The notes: a model not told the origin generated them from the letters alone. Shown: positions 43,064 to 53,854, numbered from the stretch's first letter. The stretch is DNA of 64,000 nucleotides from Alteromonadales bacterium alter-6D02 (GCA_002835545.1 PIZK01000038.1:1-64000); one strand, 5' to 3'. Program-made: numbers and translations.

Positions 43064-45325
43064 GTGAACTTTAGTTTTGGGCCATGGGTGTTAATATCAC
43101 AACGTTGTTTACTTACTTCTCCGGAAGTAGAAAAGGAGCTCGACCCATTAAGTTTTAAATTATTATGCTTTTTCATTGATAACCAAGGCAGAATTATTCC
43201 TAGGCAAGAGTTAGTCGAAAAGGTTTGGCAGCAATCCTTTGTCGATGATAACGCGATTAACCGTGCCATCTCTGAACTAAGGAAACAGCTTAGTCACCCT
43301 CAATTTAAATCACATATTATTAAGACACATTACCGCAAAGGTTACAGTCTTACGGTAGAGGTAAGTCAAAGCGAACAAAAACTTTCGACTGAATTTGGGG
43401 CAACTAGTTCGAACTCAGAAATGAGCGAAGATGGACAAGAACAACTTGTCGAAAGCCTTAAGCTTGCTGAAGCAGAGAAAAAACATACGGAAAATGAATT
43501 ACAACTAAATGCGAGCGGTCTCAATACCACTAATCATGCGAGCTCAACTACTCCTGAACTGAGTGTCGAGGAGGTATCGGTTAAATCGAAGGTCGCTTTG
43601 CATCGTTGGGTCATTGTGGCTTTAATTTTCGTAGTGATTATATTAGCAATTAAGCCCTTTTGGGCAGAGAACGATGGTGAGTTTAAAGTTTCTGAGAAAC
43701 CTCTACCCACAATCCCGCTAGCCGCTAAACCAGTTGAACGCGATTTTTCTGTCACATCGGCGACTTGGAACCATGGCGGAGAAGGGAATCCTTTAGTTTC
43801 TTACGATCGGGAGTTTTTTGCCTATAGTAATACTTATCAAGGGGTGGTTAAGACTTTTGTGAAGCGATTGAGTGATCAGGCCGAAGTCGCTCTAAGTGTA
43901 CCGGGATTAGAAGTTGGAGGAATATCTTGGCAATTAGGTCAGCAAAAGCTATTAACTTTATTGGTTAATAAGGACCGGAGTAGCTGTGATTATGTGCTAT
44001 TTGATATGTCGACCTTTCCTGATATTCAACCTCCTAAAACGATAAAGTCGTGTCAGGCATTAACGTATGGCTATGCTCATTTAGATGAGAAAGCAGAAAA
44101 CCTCTATTATACTCGCGTCGATACTGGTTTTTCTGGTTCTGCCATCTATCAATATAATCTAAAAAGGGAACGTGAGAATGTGCTGTTAGCACCAAGTGAA
44201 AATCACTATGGGGCAATGCAGGTACAGTTATCACCTGATGGTAAATATTTAGCTTATTTGTGGTCTCAAGTTAAGTCTTCACAGCGAGTGTATTTAATAA
44301 ACCTAGAAACGCGTGAAAACCGTTTATTGCATGAAATGCCTTTGGCTAGACCGCATTACTCGCTTAATTGGTTTGATGATGGTAAACACTTACTAACTGC
44401 TGAGGGTGATCAGTTAGTGAAGCTAAATATTGATACAAAAGTCATTGAAAAAATTAAGTTACCGCAGGGGCTAATACCATTCTACATGGCCATTGAGTAC
44501 GATAATCAGATATTGTTATCGCAAAGGGATACTCAAAAATATCAATTAATACGGGGAAGTAAGCTCTTTAGCCATTCGGATATCACATTTACTAATGCTC
44601 ATGAATCAGAAAGTAGTGATTATTATCCTGCTACATCTAAAAGTAACGAAGAATTACATTATTTCATTTCTAAGAGAACGGGAAGTAGTCAAGTTTGGCG
44701 CAGCGAAAAAGGCCAACTAACGCAAATTACTACGGTTAAAAATAGTGTCATACAGCCAATCAGTGGCTTAAGGTTATCCTCTGATAATGAGAGGTTGATT
44801 TTTATACAAGGCGGCGACCCTTACCTTATTGATTTAAATGCTAACCAAGAGTATGCAATTGATGAATTAGATGAATTTGAAATTATTGATATCGCCTGGG
44901 GGAATGCTCCACACCTTATTTATTTTATTAATGTTGTCGGCGACAATAAACAATTACAGCTTTTTAATTTAATGACTCGGCAAATAACTTTAGTTAATAA
45001 TGATGGTGCTGAGCGTCTTTATTCGAACGGGGCTGGGGACACTTTTTATTTATTCGACAATAACCTTCATAATATCGGTACTGGTAGCACAATAGCGATT
45101 ACCATTCCAAGTGATGCCTTTGTTTTTTCAGATATGAATGAGCATTACTTTTTTGGTAGTGATGCGCTATCAACACTTTATCGGATGTCTTTGAGTAATG
45201 GGGAAGTTCAAAAGGTAAAAACGCCATTTAGACAGCACCGCTTTAGCATCATTGACGACAACTCTATTCTTTTCACCAAAAGGCAATTTAAAAATACCTC
45301 AATTAAGCGTGTCTCTTGGAATTAA
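43064..45325 (+). CDS. ToxR/CadC-like membrane transcription regulator with TolB/propeller-like C-terminus
   Basis: A 753-residue protein. Residues 1-105 are an OmpR-type winged helix (ELDPLSFKLLCFFIDNQGRI, DDNAINRAISELRKQL, HYRKGYSLTVEV). A low-complexity linker follows, then one membrane helix (about 181-200, VIVALIFVVIILAI). The remaining 550 residues form beta-rich repeats such as MQVQLSPDGKYLAYLW and LNWFDDGKHLLTAEGDQL, typical of TolB-like or WD-like propellers, facing the periplasm. It is a one-component sensor without phosphorylation. The start is GTG, with AAAAGGAAAAG upstream. It is divergent from the TraB operon, its likely target. Confidence 0.85.
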   Translation: MNFSFGPWVLISQRCLLTSPEVEKELDPLSFKLLCFFIDNQGRIIPRQELVEKVWQQSFVDDNAINRAISELRKQLSHPQFKSHIIKTHYRKGYSLTVEVSQSEQKLSTEFGATSSNSEMSEDGQEQLVESLKLAEAEKKHTENELQLNASGLNTTNHASSTTPELSVEEVSVKSKVALHRWVIVALIFVVIILAIKPFWAENDGEFKVSEKPLPTIPLAAKPVERDFSVTSATWNHGGEGNPLVSYDREFFAYSNTYQGVVKTFVKRLSDQAEVALSVPGLEVGGISWQLGQQKLLTLLVNKDRSSCDYVLFDMSTFPDIQPPKTIKSCQALTYGYAHLDEKAENLYYTRVDTGFSGSAIYQYNLKRERENVLLAPSENHYGAMQVQLSPDGKYLAYLWSQVKSSQRVYLINLETRENRLLHEMPLARPHYSLNWFDDGKHLLTAEGDQLVKLNIDTKVIEKIKLPQGLIPFYMAIEYDNQILLSQRDTQKYQLIRGSKLFSHSDITFTNAHESESSDYYPATSKSNEELHYFISKRTGSSQVWRSEKGQLTQITTVKNSVIQPISGLRLSSDNERLIFIQGGDPYLIDLNANQEYAIDELDEFEIIDIAWGNAPHLIYFINVVGDNKQLQLFNLMTRQITLVNNDGAERLYSNGAGDTFYLFDNNLHNIGTGSTIAITIPSDAFVFSDMNEHYFFGSDALSTLYRMSLSNGEVQKVKTPFRQHRFSIIDDNSILFTKRQFKNTSIKRVSWN

Positions 45326-45431
45326 CGTTGTGAGTTCATATTATACCAATGAGATGGATTATTTAAGCTGCGCCTTAGGCGTGAATGTTATATAATCCGC
45401 CAGTTTTGAAGTGGAAGAGAACCTTAGATTT

Positions 45432-46376
45432 ATGCAGTTAATTCGCGGAATACATAATATTACGGCCAAGCACCGTGGTTGTGTATTAACCATTGGTAAC
45501 TTTGACGGTGTCCATTTAGGTCATCAAGAAGTGCTTAATGGGTTGAAAAAACGTGCAAAGTCTCTTGGTCTACCTAGTACTGTCATGACTTTCGAACCTC
45601 AGCCCCAAGAGTTATTTAGTGGTAAAAAAGAGGGCGCTCAACAAGCGCCAGCGAGGTTATCACGCTTAAGAGAGAAGCTTGTCTTACTAGCAGATTATGA
45701 TATTGAACGTTTGCTATGCGTGCGTTTTGATCAAAAATTCTCGGCAATGACTGCTCAAGCGTTTATCGAACAGCTATTAGTGAAGCAGCTTGGGGTTAAG
45801 TTTTTAGTTGTTGGCGATGATTTTCGTTTTGGTCACCAACGCCAAGGCGATTTTGAAATGCTGCAACAAGCCGGAAAAAAATTCGGTTTTGAAGTAGTCA
45901 GTACGCAAAGTTTAAAAGTGGCAAGCACCCGTGTCAGCAGTACCTTAATTCGTCAGTGTTTAGCTGAGGGTAAAGTCACTGAAGCACAGGCGATGCTTGG
46001 TCACCCGTTTGTTATCAGTGGCCGCGTGCGTCATGGTGATAAAAAAGGTCGTACTATCGGTTTCCCAACGGCCAATATTGCCCTTGATCGGAAAGTTTCA
46101 CCGGTGCAAGGTGTTTTTGCCGTTGAAGTGAGCTTAGATGGTGAGACGTACCAAGGGGTTGCTAATATAGGGCAACGCCCGACAGTGAAAGGTACTCGTA
46201 TTCAACTTGAAATTCATTTATTTGATTTTCATGGGGATATCTATGGTAAGTGCTTAGATACTCGAGTATTGAAAAAGATTAGAACAGAAAAGAAATTTGA
46301 AACTTTTGATTTGTTAAAACAACAAATTGAAAAAGATGTCATCGAAGCCAAAGGTTTCTTTGGTTTTTGTAAATAG
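45432..46376 (+). CDS. ribF: Bifunctional riboflavin kinase / FAD synthetase
   Basis: 314 residues from the ATG at 45432 (MQLIRGIHNI, as in E. coli); a GTG seven codons earlier is less likely. The N-terminal FAD synthetase has TIGNFDGVHLGHQEVL and the adenylylation motif STRVSSTLIRQ. The C-terminal riboflavin kinase has GRTIGFPTANIAL. Together they make FMN and FAD. A TATAAT-like box near 45390 may be its own promoter, needed because the cassette separates it from murJ. Confidence 0.96.
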   Translation: MQLIRGIHNITAKHRGCVLTIGNFDGVHLGHQEVLNGLKKRAKSLGLPSTVMTFEPQPQELFSGKKEGAQQAPARLSRLREKLVLLADYDIERLLCVRFDQKFSAMTAQAFIEQLLVKQLGVKFLVVGDDFRFGHQRQGDFEMLQQAGKKFGFEVVSTQSLKVASTRVSSTLIRQCLAEGKVTEAQAMLGHPFVISGRVRHGDKKGRTIGFPTANIALDRKVSPVQGVFAVEVSLDGETYQGVANIGQRPTVKGTRIQLEIHLFDFHGDIYGKCLDTRVLKKIRTEKKFETFDLLKQQIEKDVIEAKGFFGFCK

Positions 46377-46405
46377 TATTTTGAACCTTAATGGTGTGAT
46401 TATTA

Positions 46406-49228
46406 ATGAGTGATTACAAAAAGACCCTAAACTTGCCAAAAACTTCATTTTCAATGAAGGCAAACTTGGCAAACCGTGAACCGATGATGCTTAAAGCATG
46501 GGATAAGTCGGATCTTTACGGTGCAATTCGTGCGGCACGTAAAGGCCGTAAAAGCTTCGTATTACATGATGGCCCTCCGTATGCGAATGGCGATATTCAT
46601 ATTGGTCACTCAGTAAACAAGATTTTAAAAGACATTATTATTAAATCGAAAACCATTGCTGGTTTTGATGCACCATACATCCCAGGTTGGGATTGTCATG
46701 GTCTGCCGATTGAATTACAAGTTGAGAAGAAACACGGTAAGCCGGGTCATAAGATCTCTGAAGCTGAGTTTCGTAAGAAGTGTCGTGCCTACGCGCAGCG
46801 TCAAGTGGATGGTCAACGTAAAGACTTTATCCGTTTAGGCGTGTTAGGCGACTGGCAAAACCCATACCAAACAATGAACTTCGATTTCGAAGCAAACATT
46901 GTACGTTCAATGGGTAAAATTATTGATAATGGTCACTTACAGCAAGGTGCTAAGCCTGTTCATTGGTGTTTAGATTGTGGTTCATCTTTAGCAGAAGCTG
47001 AAGTTGAATATGAAGATAAACGTTCACCTGCAATTGATGTACGTTTTAGTGCTGTTAACGAAGCTGAAATTCTTGAAAAAATGGGCATTGCGCCTGAGAA
47101 GGGTGGCAACGGTACTATTTCAACTGTTATCTGGACCACAACGCCGTGGACATTACCAGCCAACCGTGCATTATCAATGCATGAGAAAGTTGAATACGTA
47201 TTAATTCAGTGTGAAAAAGACGGTCAGCAAGAGCGTTTAATTTTAGCGCATGACTTAATGAACAGCGCCATGGACCGTTACGGTGTTGATAAGTTTAACG
47301 TGCTAGGTCAATGTGACGGTAGTGCATTAGAGTTAGTGCAGTTTAACCACCCATTCTATGATTTCACAGTGCCTGTGATTTTAGGAGAACATGTAACTGT
47401 TGATTCTGGTACGGGTATCGTTCATACCGCACCGGGCCACGGTCAAGAAGATTACGTGGTTGGTCAAAAATACAACATTGAAGTCGCTAACCCAGTTGGC
47501 GCTAACGGTGTGTATCTTGAAGGTACTGAGCTGTTTGCTGGTCAACACGTCTTTAAAGCCAATGATGCAATCGTTGAAGTATTAAAAGAGCGCGGTGCAT
47601 TAATTCATCATCATGCGTTACTACACAGCTACCCACATTGTTGGAGACACAAAACGCCAATCATCTTCCGTGCAACGCCACAATGGTTTATCAGCATGGA
47701 TAAGAATGGCTTGCGTAGTCAAGCGATGGGTGAGATTCAAAAGACACAGTGGATCCCAGATTGGGGTCAGCAGCGTATTGAAAACATGGTTGAAGGTCGT
47801 CCAGACTGGTGTGTTTCACGCCAACGTACATGGGGCGTACCGCTAACAGTGTTCATTAATAAAGACACTAACGAGCTGCACCCTAATACCAGCGAATTAT
47901 TAGAGCAAGTTGCACTATTAATTGAAAAAGAAGGCATTCAAGCGTGGTTTGATCTAGAGCCTGCTGAGTTCTTAGGTGAAGGTGGCGAGCAATACGTTAA
48001 AGTAACCGACACATTAGATGTGTGGTTTGACTCGGGTGTTACTCACGCTTGTGTGGTTGATGCACGCGAAGAGCTACAAGGTCCAGCTGATTTATACCTT
48101 GAAGGTTCAGATCAGCATCGTGGTTGGTTCCAATCGTCACTAATGACGTCTGTGGCGATGAACGGTAAAGCACCGTATAAGCAAGTGTTAACACATGGCT
48201 TTACCGTTGATGGCGAAGGCAAGAAAATGTCTAAGTCATTAGGTAATGTGATGTCACCACAGCAAGTGGTTAATCGTTTAGGCGCTGATATTTTACGTCT
48301 ATGGGTTGCATCGGCTAACTATACGGCTGAAATGTCAGTATCTGATGAAATTCTTGATCGCAGTGCTGACTCTTACCGCCGTATTCGTAACACATCACGT
48401 TTCTTATTATCAAACCTAAACGGTTTTGAGCCTGAGACAGATATGGTTGCTAATGAAGATTTAGTGGCACTTGATCGTTACATCGTCGGTCGTGCTCATC
48501 AAATCCAACAAGAAATCATTGAAGCGTACGATACGTATCAGTTCCATGTTGTTATTCAAAAACTAACGCATTTCTGTTCTATCGAGTTAGGTAGTTTCTA
48601 CTTAGATATCATTAAAGATCGCCAATACACTGCTAAGGCCGATGGCCTGCCTCGTCGCAGCTGTCAAACAGCGATGTACCATATTGCACAAGCATTAGTT
48701 CGTTGGATTGCGCCGGTATTAAGCTTCACTGCTGATGAAATTTGGAAGTCATTACCAAATGACGAAGAGTTTGTCTTCACCAGTGAGTGGTATGAAGGGT
48801 TAACAGCGCAAAATCAAGATGAAACACTGAACACTGAGTTCTGGTTACAATTACAAGACGTTCGTAATGCAGTTAACAAAGTGATGGAGCAAGCCCGTCG
48901 TGATGAAGTGATTGGCGGTAGCTTACAAGCTAACGTGACCTTATATGCCGATGATGCCTTAGCTGCTAACTTAAATAAAGTAGCTGAAGAGCTGCGTTTT
49001 GTGCTTATCACATCTGACGTTACCATTGTCTCAGGTCAAGCACCAGAAGCGGCAGTCGCAACCGAGGTTGATGGTTTAAGTGTGGTTGTTGAAGCGTCTA
49101 CTGGTGAGAAGTGTGAGCGTTGTTGGCATCACCGTGAAGAAGTTGGTCAATCGGCTGAGCACCCAACATTATGTGGTCGTTGTATCACAAACGTTGATGG
49201 TGAAGGTGAAGTTCGTCACTATGCTTAA
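46406..49228 (+). CDS. ileS: Isoleucyl-tRNA synthetase
   Basis: 940 residues, the usual bacterial length. Class I motifs [11 protein letters not shown] (HIGH) and KKMSKSLGN (KMSKS), the editing-domain [11 protein letters not shown], and a C-terminal zinc finger ([10 protein letters not shown] ... LCGRC) identify it as the bacterial type 1 enzyme. It lies 29 bases after ribF. Codon use is clean and the gene is intact. Confidence 0.98.
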   Translation: MSDYKKTLNLPKTSFSMKANLANREPMMLKAWDKSDLYGAIRAARKGRKSFVLHDGPPYANGDIHIGHSVNKILKDIIIKSKTIAGFDAPYIPGWDCHGLPIELQVEKKHGKPGHKISEAEFRKKCRAYAQRQVDGQRKDFIRLGVLGDWQNPYQTMNFDFEANIVRSMGKIIDNGHLQQGAKPVHWCLDCGSSLAEAEVEYEDKRSPAIDVRFSAVNEAEILEKMGIAPEKGGNGTISTVIWTTTPWTLPANRALSMHEKVEYVLIQCEKDGQQERLILAHDLMNSAMDRYGVDKFNVLGQCDGSALELVQFNHPFYDFTVPVILGEHVTVDSGTGIVHTAPGHGQEDYVVGQKYNIEVANPVGANGVYLEGTELFAGQHVFKANDAIVEVLKERGALIHHHALLHSYPHCWRHKTPIIFRATPQWFISMDKNGLRSQAMGEIQKTQWIPDWGQQRIENMVEGRPDWCVSRQRTWGVPLTVFINKDTNELHPNTSELLEQVALLIEKEGIQAWFDLEPAEFLGEGGEQYVKVTDTLDVWFDSGVTHACVVDAREELQGPADLYLEGSDQHRGWFQSSLMTSVAMNGKAPYKQVLTHGFTVDGEGKKMSKSLGNVMSPQQVVNRLGADILRLWVASANYTAEMSVSDEILDRSADSYRRIRNTSRFLLSNLNGFEPETDMVANEDLVALDRYIVGRAHQIQQEIIEAYDTYQFHVVIQKLTHFCSIELGSFYLDIIKDRQYTAKADGLPRRSCQTAMYHIAQALVRWIAPVLSFTADEIWKSLPNDEEFVFTSEWYEGLTAQNQDETLNTEFWLQLQDVRNAVNKVMEQARRDEVIGGSLQANVTLYADDALAANLNKVAEELRFVLITSDVTIVSGQAPEAAVATEVDGLSVVVEASTGEKCERCWHHREEVGQSAEHPTLCGRCITNVDGEGEVRHYA

Positions 49229-49766
49229 GTCTGTTGATACTCAAAATGATATGACTAAACCACAATTAGCGCAAAGCGGTTTGCGCTGGCTGTGGTTAAC
49301 GGTCATTTGTTTAATCATCGACCAAGTAACCAAGATTTATGTGGCTAATAATTTTAGTCTTTATGAGTCTATTGCTGTGATTCCGATGTTTAACTTAACG
49401 TATGTACATAATGAAGGGGCGGCATTTAGCTTTTTAAGTGAAGCAGGTGGCTGGCAGCGTTGGTTCTTTACTGCAATTGCTGTGACGATCAGTTGTTTGT
49501 TAACCTATTGGTTACGCGCACTTCATAAAACAGAAAAGCTATTATCGATTGCTTATGCCTTGGTCTTGTCAGGTGCACTAGGCAATTTAATTGACCGTGT
49601 TGCCTATGGTTACGTGATTGACTTTTTAGACGTCTACTACGGTAACTATCATTGGCCTGCATTTAATATTGCCGATGCGGCTATTTGTGGCGGTGCGATG
49701 CTTATCATCTATGATGCGATAACGAATAAAGATGACCAATCATCTGCTGAGGAAAGTAAAAAATGA
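49221..49766 (+). CDS. lspA: Lipoprotein signal peptidase (signal peptidase II)
   Basis: 181 residues from an ATG overlapping the ileS stop, with GAAGGTGAAG upstream. An alternative ATG at 49251 (MTKPQLAQ) has no ribosome site. Four membrane helices are visible. The catalytic Asp pair is in [17 protein letters not shown] and FNIADAAI. It removes signal peptides from diacylglyceryl-prolipoproteins, of which several are encoded in this window. The gene overlaps fkpB by 4 bases (ATGA). Confidence 0.96.
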   Translation: MLKSVDTQNDMTKPQLAQSGLRWLWLTVICLIIDQVTKIYVANNFSLYESIAVIPMFNLTYVHNEGAAFSFLSEAGGWQRWFFTAIAVTISCLLTYWLRALHKTEKLLSIAYALVLSGALGNLIDRVAYGYVIDFLDVYYGNYHWPAFNIADAAICGGAMLIIYDAITNKDDQSSAEESKK

Positions 49767-50188
49767 TTAACGCGACAAGTGAAATAATTTTTCATGTGAC
49801 GATGAAGCTAGAAGACGGCTCAGCTGCTGATAGCACTAAAGTGAATAACAAACCGGCTAAATTACGCATGGGCGATGGTAGCCTATCACCAGCATTTGAA
49901 GCTGAGCTTCAGGGGTTAGCCGCAGGTGACACTAAAGAGTTCACCTTATACGCTAAAGATGCCTTTGGCGAGATGAATCCAGATAATATTTATCACTTAG
50001 AGCGTAGCCGTTTTGAAGCAGAAAGCCTAGAAGTTGGTGCTATTATCGCGTTTGAACAGCAAAATGGTACCGAACTACCTGGCGTGATTCGTGAAATCGT
50101 TGGCGATTCTGTGACTATTGATTTTAATCACCCGCTTGCGGGTCAAACGATTACGTTTGATGTTGAAATCATTGAGGTAAATGCTTAA
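49763..50188 (+). CDS. fkpB: FKBP-type peptidyl-prolyl isomerase (SlpA/FkpB)
   Basis: A 141-residue SlyD-like [44 protein letters not shown] and [13 protein letters not shown], with an insert-in-flap domain in the second half. It isomerises prolyl bonds and acts as a chaperone. The start overlaps lspA and the stop overlaps ispH by 1 base, so the three are translationally coupled. Confidence 0.94.
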   Translation: MINATSEIIFHVTMKLEDGSAADSTKVNNKPAKLRMGDGSLSPAFEAELQGLAAGDTKEFTLYAKDAFGEMNPDNIYHLERSRFEAESLEVGAIIAFEQQNGTELPGVIREIVGDSVTIDFNHPLAGQTITFDVEIIEVNA

Positions 50189-51123
50189 TGTCAGTCAAGA
50201 TCTTACGCGCTAATCCTCGTGGCTTTTGTGCTGGGGTTGATCGCGCGATTACTATCGTTGAGCGTGCGTTAGATTTGTTTGATAAGCCAATCTATGTTCG
50301 TCATGAAGTAGTACATAACAAATATGTAGTTGATGGTTTGCGTCAGCGTGGTGCGGTGTTTGTTGATGAACTTGATCAAGTGCCAGATGACTCAACGGTT
50401 ATCTTTAGTGCACATGGTGTCTCTCAAGCAGTGCGCCAAGAAGCTAAGCGTCGAGATTTACGTGTATTTGATGCCACCTGCCCACTAGTAACTAAAGTTC
50501 ATATGGAAGTGGCTCGTTCAAGCAAGCGTACCACTGAATGTGTGCTAATTGGTCACAAAGGACACCCTGAAGTTATTGGCACTATGGGTCAGTACTCAAA
50601 TGACGATGGTGCAATGTACTTAGTTGAAACCGTTGAAGATGTTGCTAACTTACAAGTCAGTGACGAAAGTAGACTAAGCTACGTAACTCAAACTACACTA
50701 TCGGTTGATGATACTAAAAACATTATCGATGCTTTACGTGCTAAGTTCCCTGAGATTGAAGGGCCGCGAAAAGACGATATTTGTTACGCTACACAAAATC
50801 GTCAAGATGCGGTGAAGGATATTTCTGAGAAAGTTGACTTGTTATTAGTCGTTGGCTCAAAGAATAGTTCTAACTCAAATCGTTTACGTGAACTGGCTGA
50901 AAAGAATAGCACAACGTCTTATTTAATTGATAATGCTGATGGCATTGATGCGAATTGGTTAGATGGTGTCGATGCTGTCGGCGTCACGGCGGGTGCATCA
51001 GCTCCTGAAATATTAGTGAATCAAGTGATTGAAAAATTGGTTGAATTGACTGGTGGTGAGGTTGTTGAAAACCCAGGTATTATTGAAGATACTGTCTTTG
51101 CTGTTCCTGTAGAATTACGCTAA
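50188..51123 (+). CDS. ispH: 4-hydroxy-3-methylbut-2-enyl diphosphate reductase
   Basis: 311 residues. The three iron-sulfur Cys are in [19 protein letters not shown] and [11 protein letters not shown]. Substrate His residues are in RHEVVHN, SAHGVSQ and GHKGHPEV. It makes IPP and DMAPP in the last MEP-pathway step. It is the last gene of ribF-ileS-lspA-fkpB-ispH. Confidence 0.97.
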   Translation: MSVKILRANPRGFCAGVDRAITIVERALDLFDKPIYVRHEVVHNKYVVDGLRQRGAVFVDELDQVPDDSTVIFSAHGVSQAVRQEAKRRDLRVFDATCPLVTKVHMEVARSSKRTTECVLIGHKGHPEVIGTMGQYSNDDGAMYLVETVEDVANLQVSDESRLSYVTQTTLSVDDTKNIIDALRAKFPEIEGPRKDDICYATQNRQDAVKDISEKVDLLLVVGSKNSSNSNRLRELAEKNSTTSYLIDNADGIDANWLDGVDAVGVTAGASAPEILVNQVIEKLVELTGGEVVENPGIIEDTVFAVPVELR

Positions 51124-51131
51124 TAAGCTTA

Positions 51132-51156
51132 AGCTCTGGTGTTAGGCACCAGAGCT
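51132..51156. terminator. Terminator of the ribF-ispH operon
   Basis: AGCTCTGGTG and CACCAGAGCT form a perfect 10-bp stem around TTAGG, followed by ACTTT. It lies between ispH and the converging regulator gene and may serve both. Confidence 0.8.
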
Positions 51157-51167
51157 ACTTTACACTC

Positions 51168-52460
51168 TTATGCCGCTCGGCTAATAAAGAGTAAAAATGA
51201 AAGATTAAAATCATTTTCCATCTGTTTTAACTTATCGATATGCTGTTGATCTAATTCGGTCCCTTTGGTTAATAACGTATTGTGGTTATGGTTCTGAATA
51301 TCTTTGGTTAACCGATCCCCTAATTTTACTTCTCTGCTATTAACAGCATATTCTGTTTCTTCACCGTCAATGTTTGGCATTTGCAGTAATAGCTTTTTGT
51401 AATGTGCCACAATAATCGGGTCAAACACACTGCCTGCTAATTTACTTAATTGGTTTAATGCGGCTTGGGTTGATTGGTTGGCAACTAACTGTCGACCGAT
51501 AATCAAATTATCAAAGTAAGTGATAGCACTAATAATGCGCGCACCCAAAGATATATCATTGGTTTGTAAACGTGATGGTGAACCGGAACCATCGTAATGC
51601 TCTGTTAATTGCTTGATGATTTCCACGACTGGGGCCAACTCATTAATATGACCTAGCATATCGGCACTTGTGCCATAGAACTGTCTAAATGACTTTTTGT
51701 CTTGATGGTTTAATGCCTCAAATGGTGTTTGCAGCATGGATTGTGGCAACGCCATTTTTCCCGTTTCATATAATAAAGCGGCAATATAAATTTGGAATAC
51801 TTCTAATGGCTCTGCCTTGAGCTGCTGAGCAATAAGTTTTGCATGATTAGCAACTCTAAAGTTATGGCGTGTATCGTCTTGCGTATGTAACAAAATCGAC
51901 TCGGCATAGAGCTCAATAAAGGTTGAGAACGTTTGTTTTAAGCGACTAAAGTAACGTTCTTTTGTTGATGATTCTTTGGCCAACTGTTGTTGATTAACAT
52001 TAATTTTCTTTTCTAATATCGAGTTTTGAGAACTTAAATTAGCACTTTTGTTTAAATTTATTTTAAGCAAACGCTCTGTTTTTAGCTCGTTGACATAATT
52101 TTGATAGGATGACTTTAACTCTGATTTTAGTTCGTTACTGTCCCACGGTTTGGAAAAGTAATGAGTGATTTTACCATTATTTATGGCATCCACTGTTGCA
52201 TCTATATCGGCATGCCCCGTCAATAAAAAGCGTCTGGAGGTGGGATTGATCTCTTCTACCTTGGTTAAGAAAGTGGCACCATTCATTGTCGGCATTCGCA
52301 TATCTGAGATGACCAGAGGGAGTGGATGCTCAGCGTAAAAAGCTAAAGCTTCTTCAGGATCAAGAAAGAGATGCAGTTCAAAGTCAATTCTTAAGACCCG
52401 ACGTAATGCATTTAAAATTTCTTCTTCATCATCAAGGATAAGCAAAGCGGGTTTTGTCAT
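51168..52460 (-). CDS. Response regulator with degenerate HD-GYP-like domain
   Basis: A 430-residue regulator. The receiver domain (1-125) keeps the phosphoacceptor Asp in LVISDMRMP. A coiled coil follows, then an HD-GYP-like domain (about 190-345). The HD dyad reads LLYETGK where LLHDIGK is expected, and the HHExxDGxGYP block reads LTEHYDGSGSP, so most metal ligands and the GYP are missing. Cyclic-di-GMP hydrolysis is therefore unlikely. It may bind the nucleotide or act by protein contact. It lies back to back with the exopolysaccharide locus, where such control would make sense, but no link is shown. Confidence 0.82.
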   Translation of the reverse strand: MTKPALLILDDEEEILNALRRVLRIDFELHLFLDPEEALAFYAEHPLPLVISDMRMPTMNGATFLTKVEEINPTSRRFLLTGHADIDATVDAINNGKITHYFSKPWDSNELKSELKSSYQNYVNELKTERLLKINLNKSANLSSQNSILEKKINVNQQQLAKESSTKERYFSRLKQTFSTFIELYAESILLHTQDDTRHNFRVANHAKLIAQQLKAEPLEVFQIYIAALLYETGKMALPQSMLQTPFEALNHQDKKSFRQFYGTSADMLGHINELAPVVEIIKQLTEHYDGSGSPSRLQTNDISLGARIISAITYFDNLIIGRQLVANQSTQAALNQLSKLAGSVFDPIIVAHYKKLLLQMPNIDGEETEYAVNSREVKLGDRLTKDIQNHNHNTLLTKGTELDQQHIDKLKQMENDFNLSFLLFISRAA

Positions 52461-52596
52461 AAAAAATCATTCCATTAATTAAGCTAAACGCTGAAATTAT
52501 TATTCTTATCCCTCTAGTTATAAATCATTTGCCTGTAAAAAAATATAAAAATATTTAAGCGAATAATATTTTTATATGACGTTTAAATCTGCACAA

Positions 52597-52638
52597 TTTG
52601 TAAATCACAACGAGACTTAGCATTTTGCAAAGCAAAAT
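52597..52638. promoter_or_regulatory. Probable activator sites upstream of the exopolysaccharide operon
   Basis: TTTGTAAATCACA (52597-52609) and the inverted repeat ATTTTGC-AAA-GCAAAAT (52622-52638) lie 67-108 bases before the sigma-54 promoter. Both motifs recur at 59196-59233 before the second sigma-54 promoter (TTTGCAAATCACA, TTTTGCAA). Shared sequence and position suggest sites for one sigma-54 activator. Confidence 0.6.
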
Positions 52639-52704
52639 AAAAAAAAGGTTACAGGGAATTCAGTTTTATACTGCATTACCTTGAAAATATTAGATTTATT
52701 GATA

Positions 52705-52720
52705 TGGCATTGAGGTTGCA
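52705..52720 (+). promoter_or_regulatory. Sigma-54 promoter of the exopolysaccharide operon
   Basis: TGGCATTGAGGTTGCA matches the -24/-12 consensus TGGCAC-N5-TTGCA at all but one position, with correct GG/GC spacing. It lies 34 bases before the first glycosyltransferase ATG. Confidence 0.82.
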
Positions 52721-52754
52721 ACATACAGCTTAAGAAATAGTTTAAGAGGCCATT

Positions 52755-53837
52755 ATGAAAAATAAATCGTCAACAGTGTGGTTAGTCCTTGATAGTCGTC
52801 ATTTTGGGGGCATTGAAACTCATGTGCTTGAGTTAGCTAAGGGGTTATTAAAGCTTGGAATAGAAGCTGAGGTAGTTTTTCTTGCTGATTATGGTTTTCA
52901 TCCGCTTATTCAGCAATTACAGCGCCACGGAATAAAGTATCGTCAATTAAACAATGGGTTTATTTCTTTGTTTTGTGCTCGCTTTGCTGAGAAACCACTG
53001 ATTGTTCATGGTCATGGATACAAGGCAAATATTGCGGTGAAATGCCTAAAATATTTCAGTATGCAGACCACCATATGTACCTATCATGCGGGGGAGGCGC
53101 TTTCAGGTAAGTTAGCTGCTTATGATTTTATTGATCGATGCAGTGCGTCAATTGCCGATGTGGTGATTGCTGTTAGTGATGAAATTAATAAAAAAGTTAG
53201 AGGTGAAGCAAAAGTAATAAATAATTTTGTTGCTGTTAAACCGCAATCTTACCCGGGAAAGCAAGTAGCTTTCGTTGGTCGCTTAAGTGATGAGAAAGGG
53301 CCACAAGACTTTATTCGATTGGCTCAACATTTCTCCCAACAAAGTTTTCACATTTATGGTGACGGTCCTTTGTTAGAGAGCCTAGCGTTTAGTGCACCAA
53401 CAAACCTAATTTTTCATGGCTATCAAATTGACATGAATGATCACTGGCAAGATATCGGGCTGTTAGTGATGCCTTCAAAATTTGAAGGTTTACCCATGGC
53501 TGCACTGGAAGCGATGTCTCATGGGATCCCAGTTTGTGCTTATGACGTTGGCCGATTAAACAATTTAATTAACCACGAGAGTGGGTGGTTAGTTCCTGCT
53601 GGTAACTTTAAACAGCTCAAAAATTGTGTCTCAAAGTGGCTTTCAAGTTCACTAACCGAACACTTCCACCGCACTCGCTGTGCTAGAAAGGCGGTGATAA
53701 AAGGTTTTAGTGATGATGTTGTGATCCCACAAGTGGTGAGTAGTTATAACCAAGCCTTAATTAATAATAATGTGGGGGTCAGTATTGTCTTAAATCGTGA
53801 AACAGCTAAGCAACGCCCATCATATGGTTCTGTGTAA
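52755..53837 (+). CDS. Glycosyltransferase family 4
   Basis: A 360-residue GT-B enzyme. The N-terminal acceptor domain has RHFGGIETHVLELAKGLLKL. The nucleotide-sugar domain has AFVGRLSDEKGPQDFI and the E-x7-E-type motif FEGLPMAALEAMSHGIPV. It retains the sugar configuration and is cytoplasmic. It is the first gene after the sigma-54 promoter and should add one sugar to the repeat unit. Donor and acceptor are unknown. Confidence 0.87.
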   Translation: MKNKSSTVWLVLDSRHFGGIETHVLELAKGLLKLGIEAEVVFLADYGFHPLIQQLQRHGIKYRQLNNGFISLFCARFAEKPLIVHGHGYKANIAVKCLKYFSMQTTICTYHAGEALSGKLAAYDFIDRCSASIADVVIAVSDEINKKVRGEAKVINNFVAVKPQSYPGKQVAFVGRLSDEKGPQDFIRLAQHFSQQSFHIYGDGPLLESLAFSAPTNLIFHGYQIDMNDHWQDIGLLVMPSKFEGLPMAALEAMSHGIPVCAYDVGRLNNLINHESGWLVPAGNFKQLKNCVSKWLSSSLTEHFHRTRCARKAVIKGFSDDVVIPQVVSSYNQALINNNVGVSIVLNRETAKQRPSYGSV

Positions 53838-53854
53838 TGGCCTTAGGAGGCGTT

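Noticed and set aside
49080-49250. Long N-terminal extension of lspA reaching back into ileS
   Set aside because: The extra codons only read ileS in another frame and are basic and unlike LspA. Homology starts just before [13 protein letters not shown].
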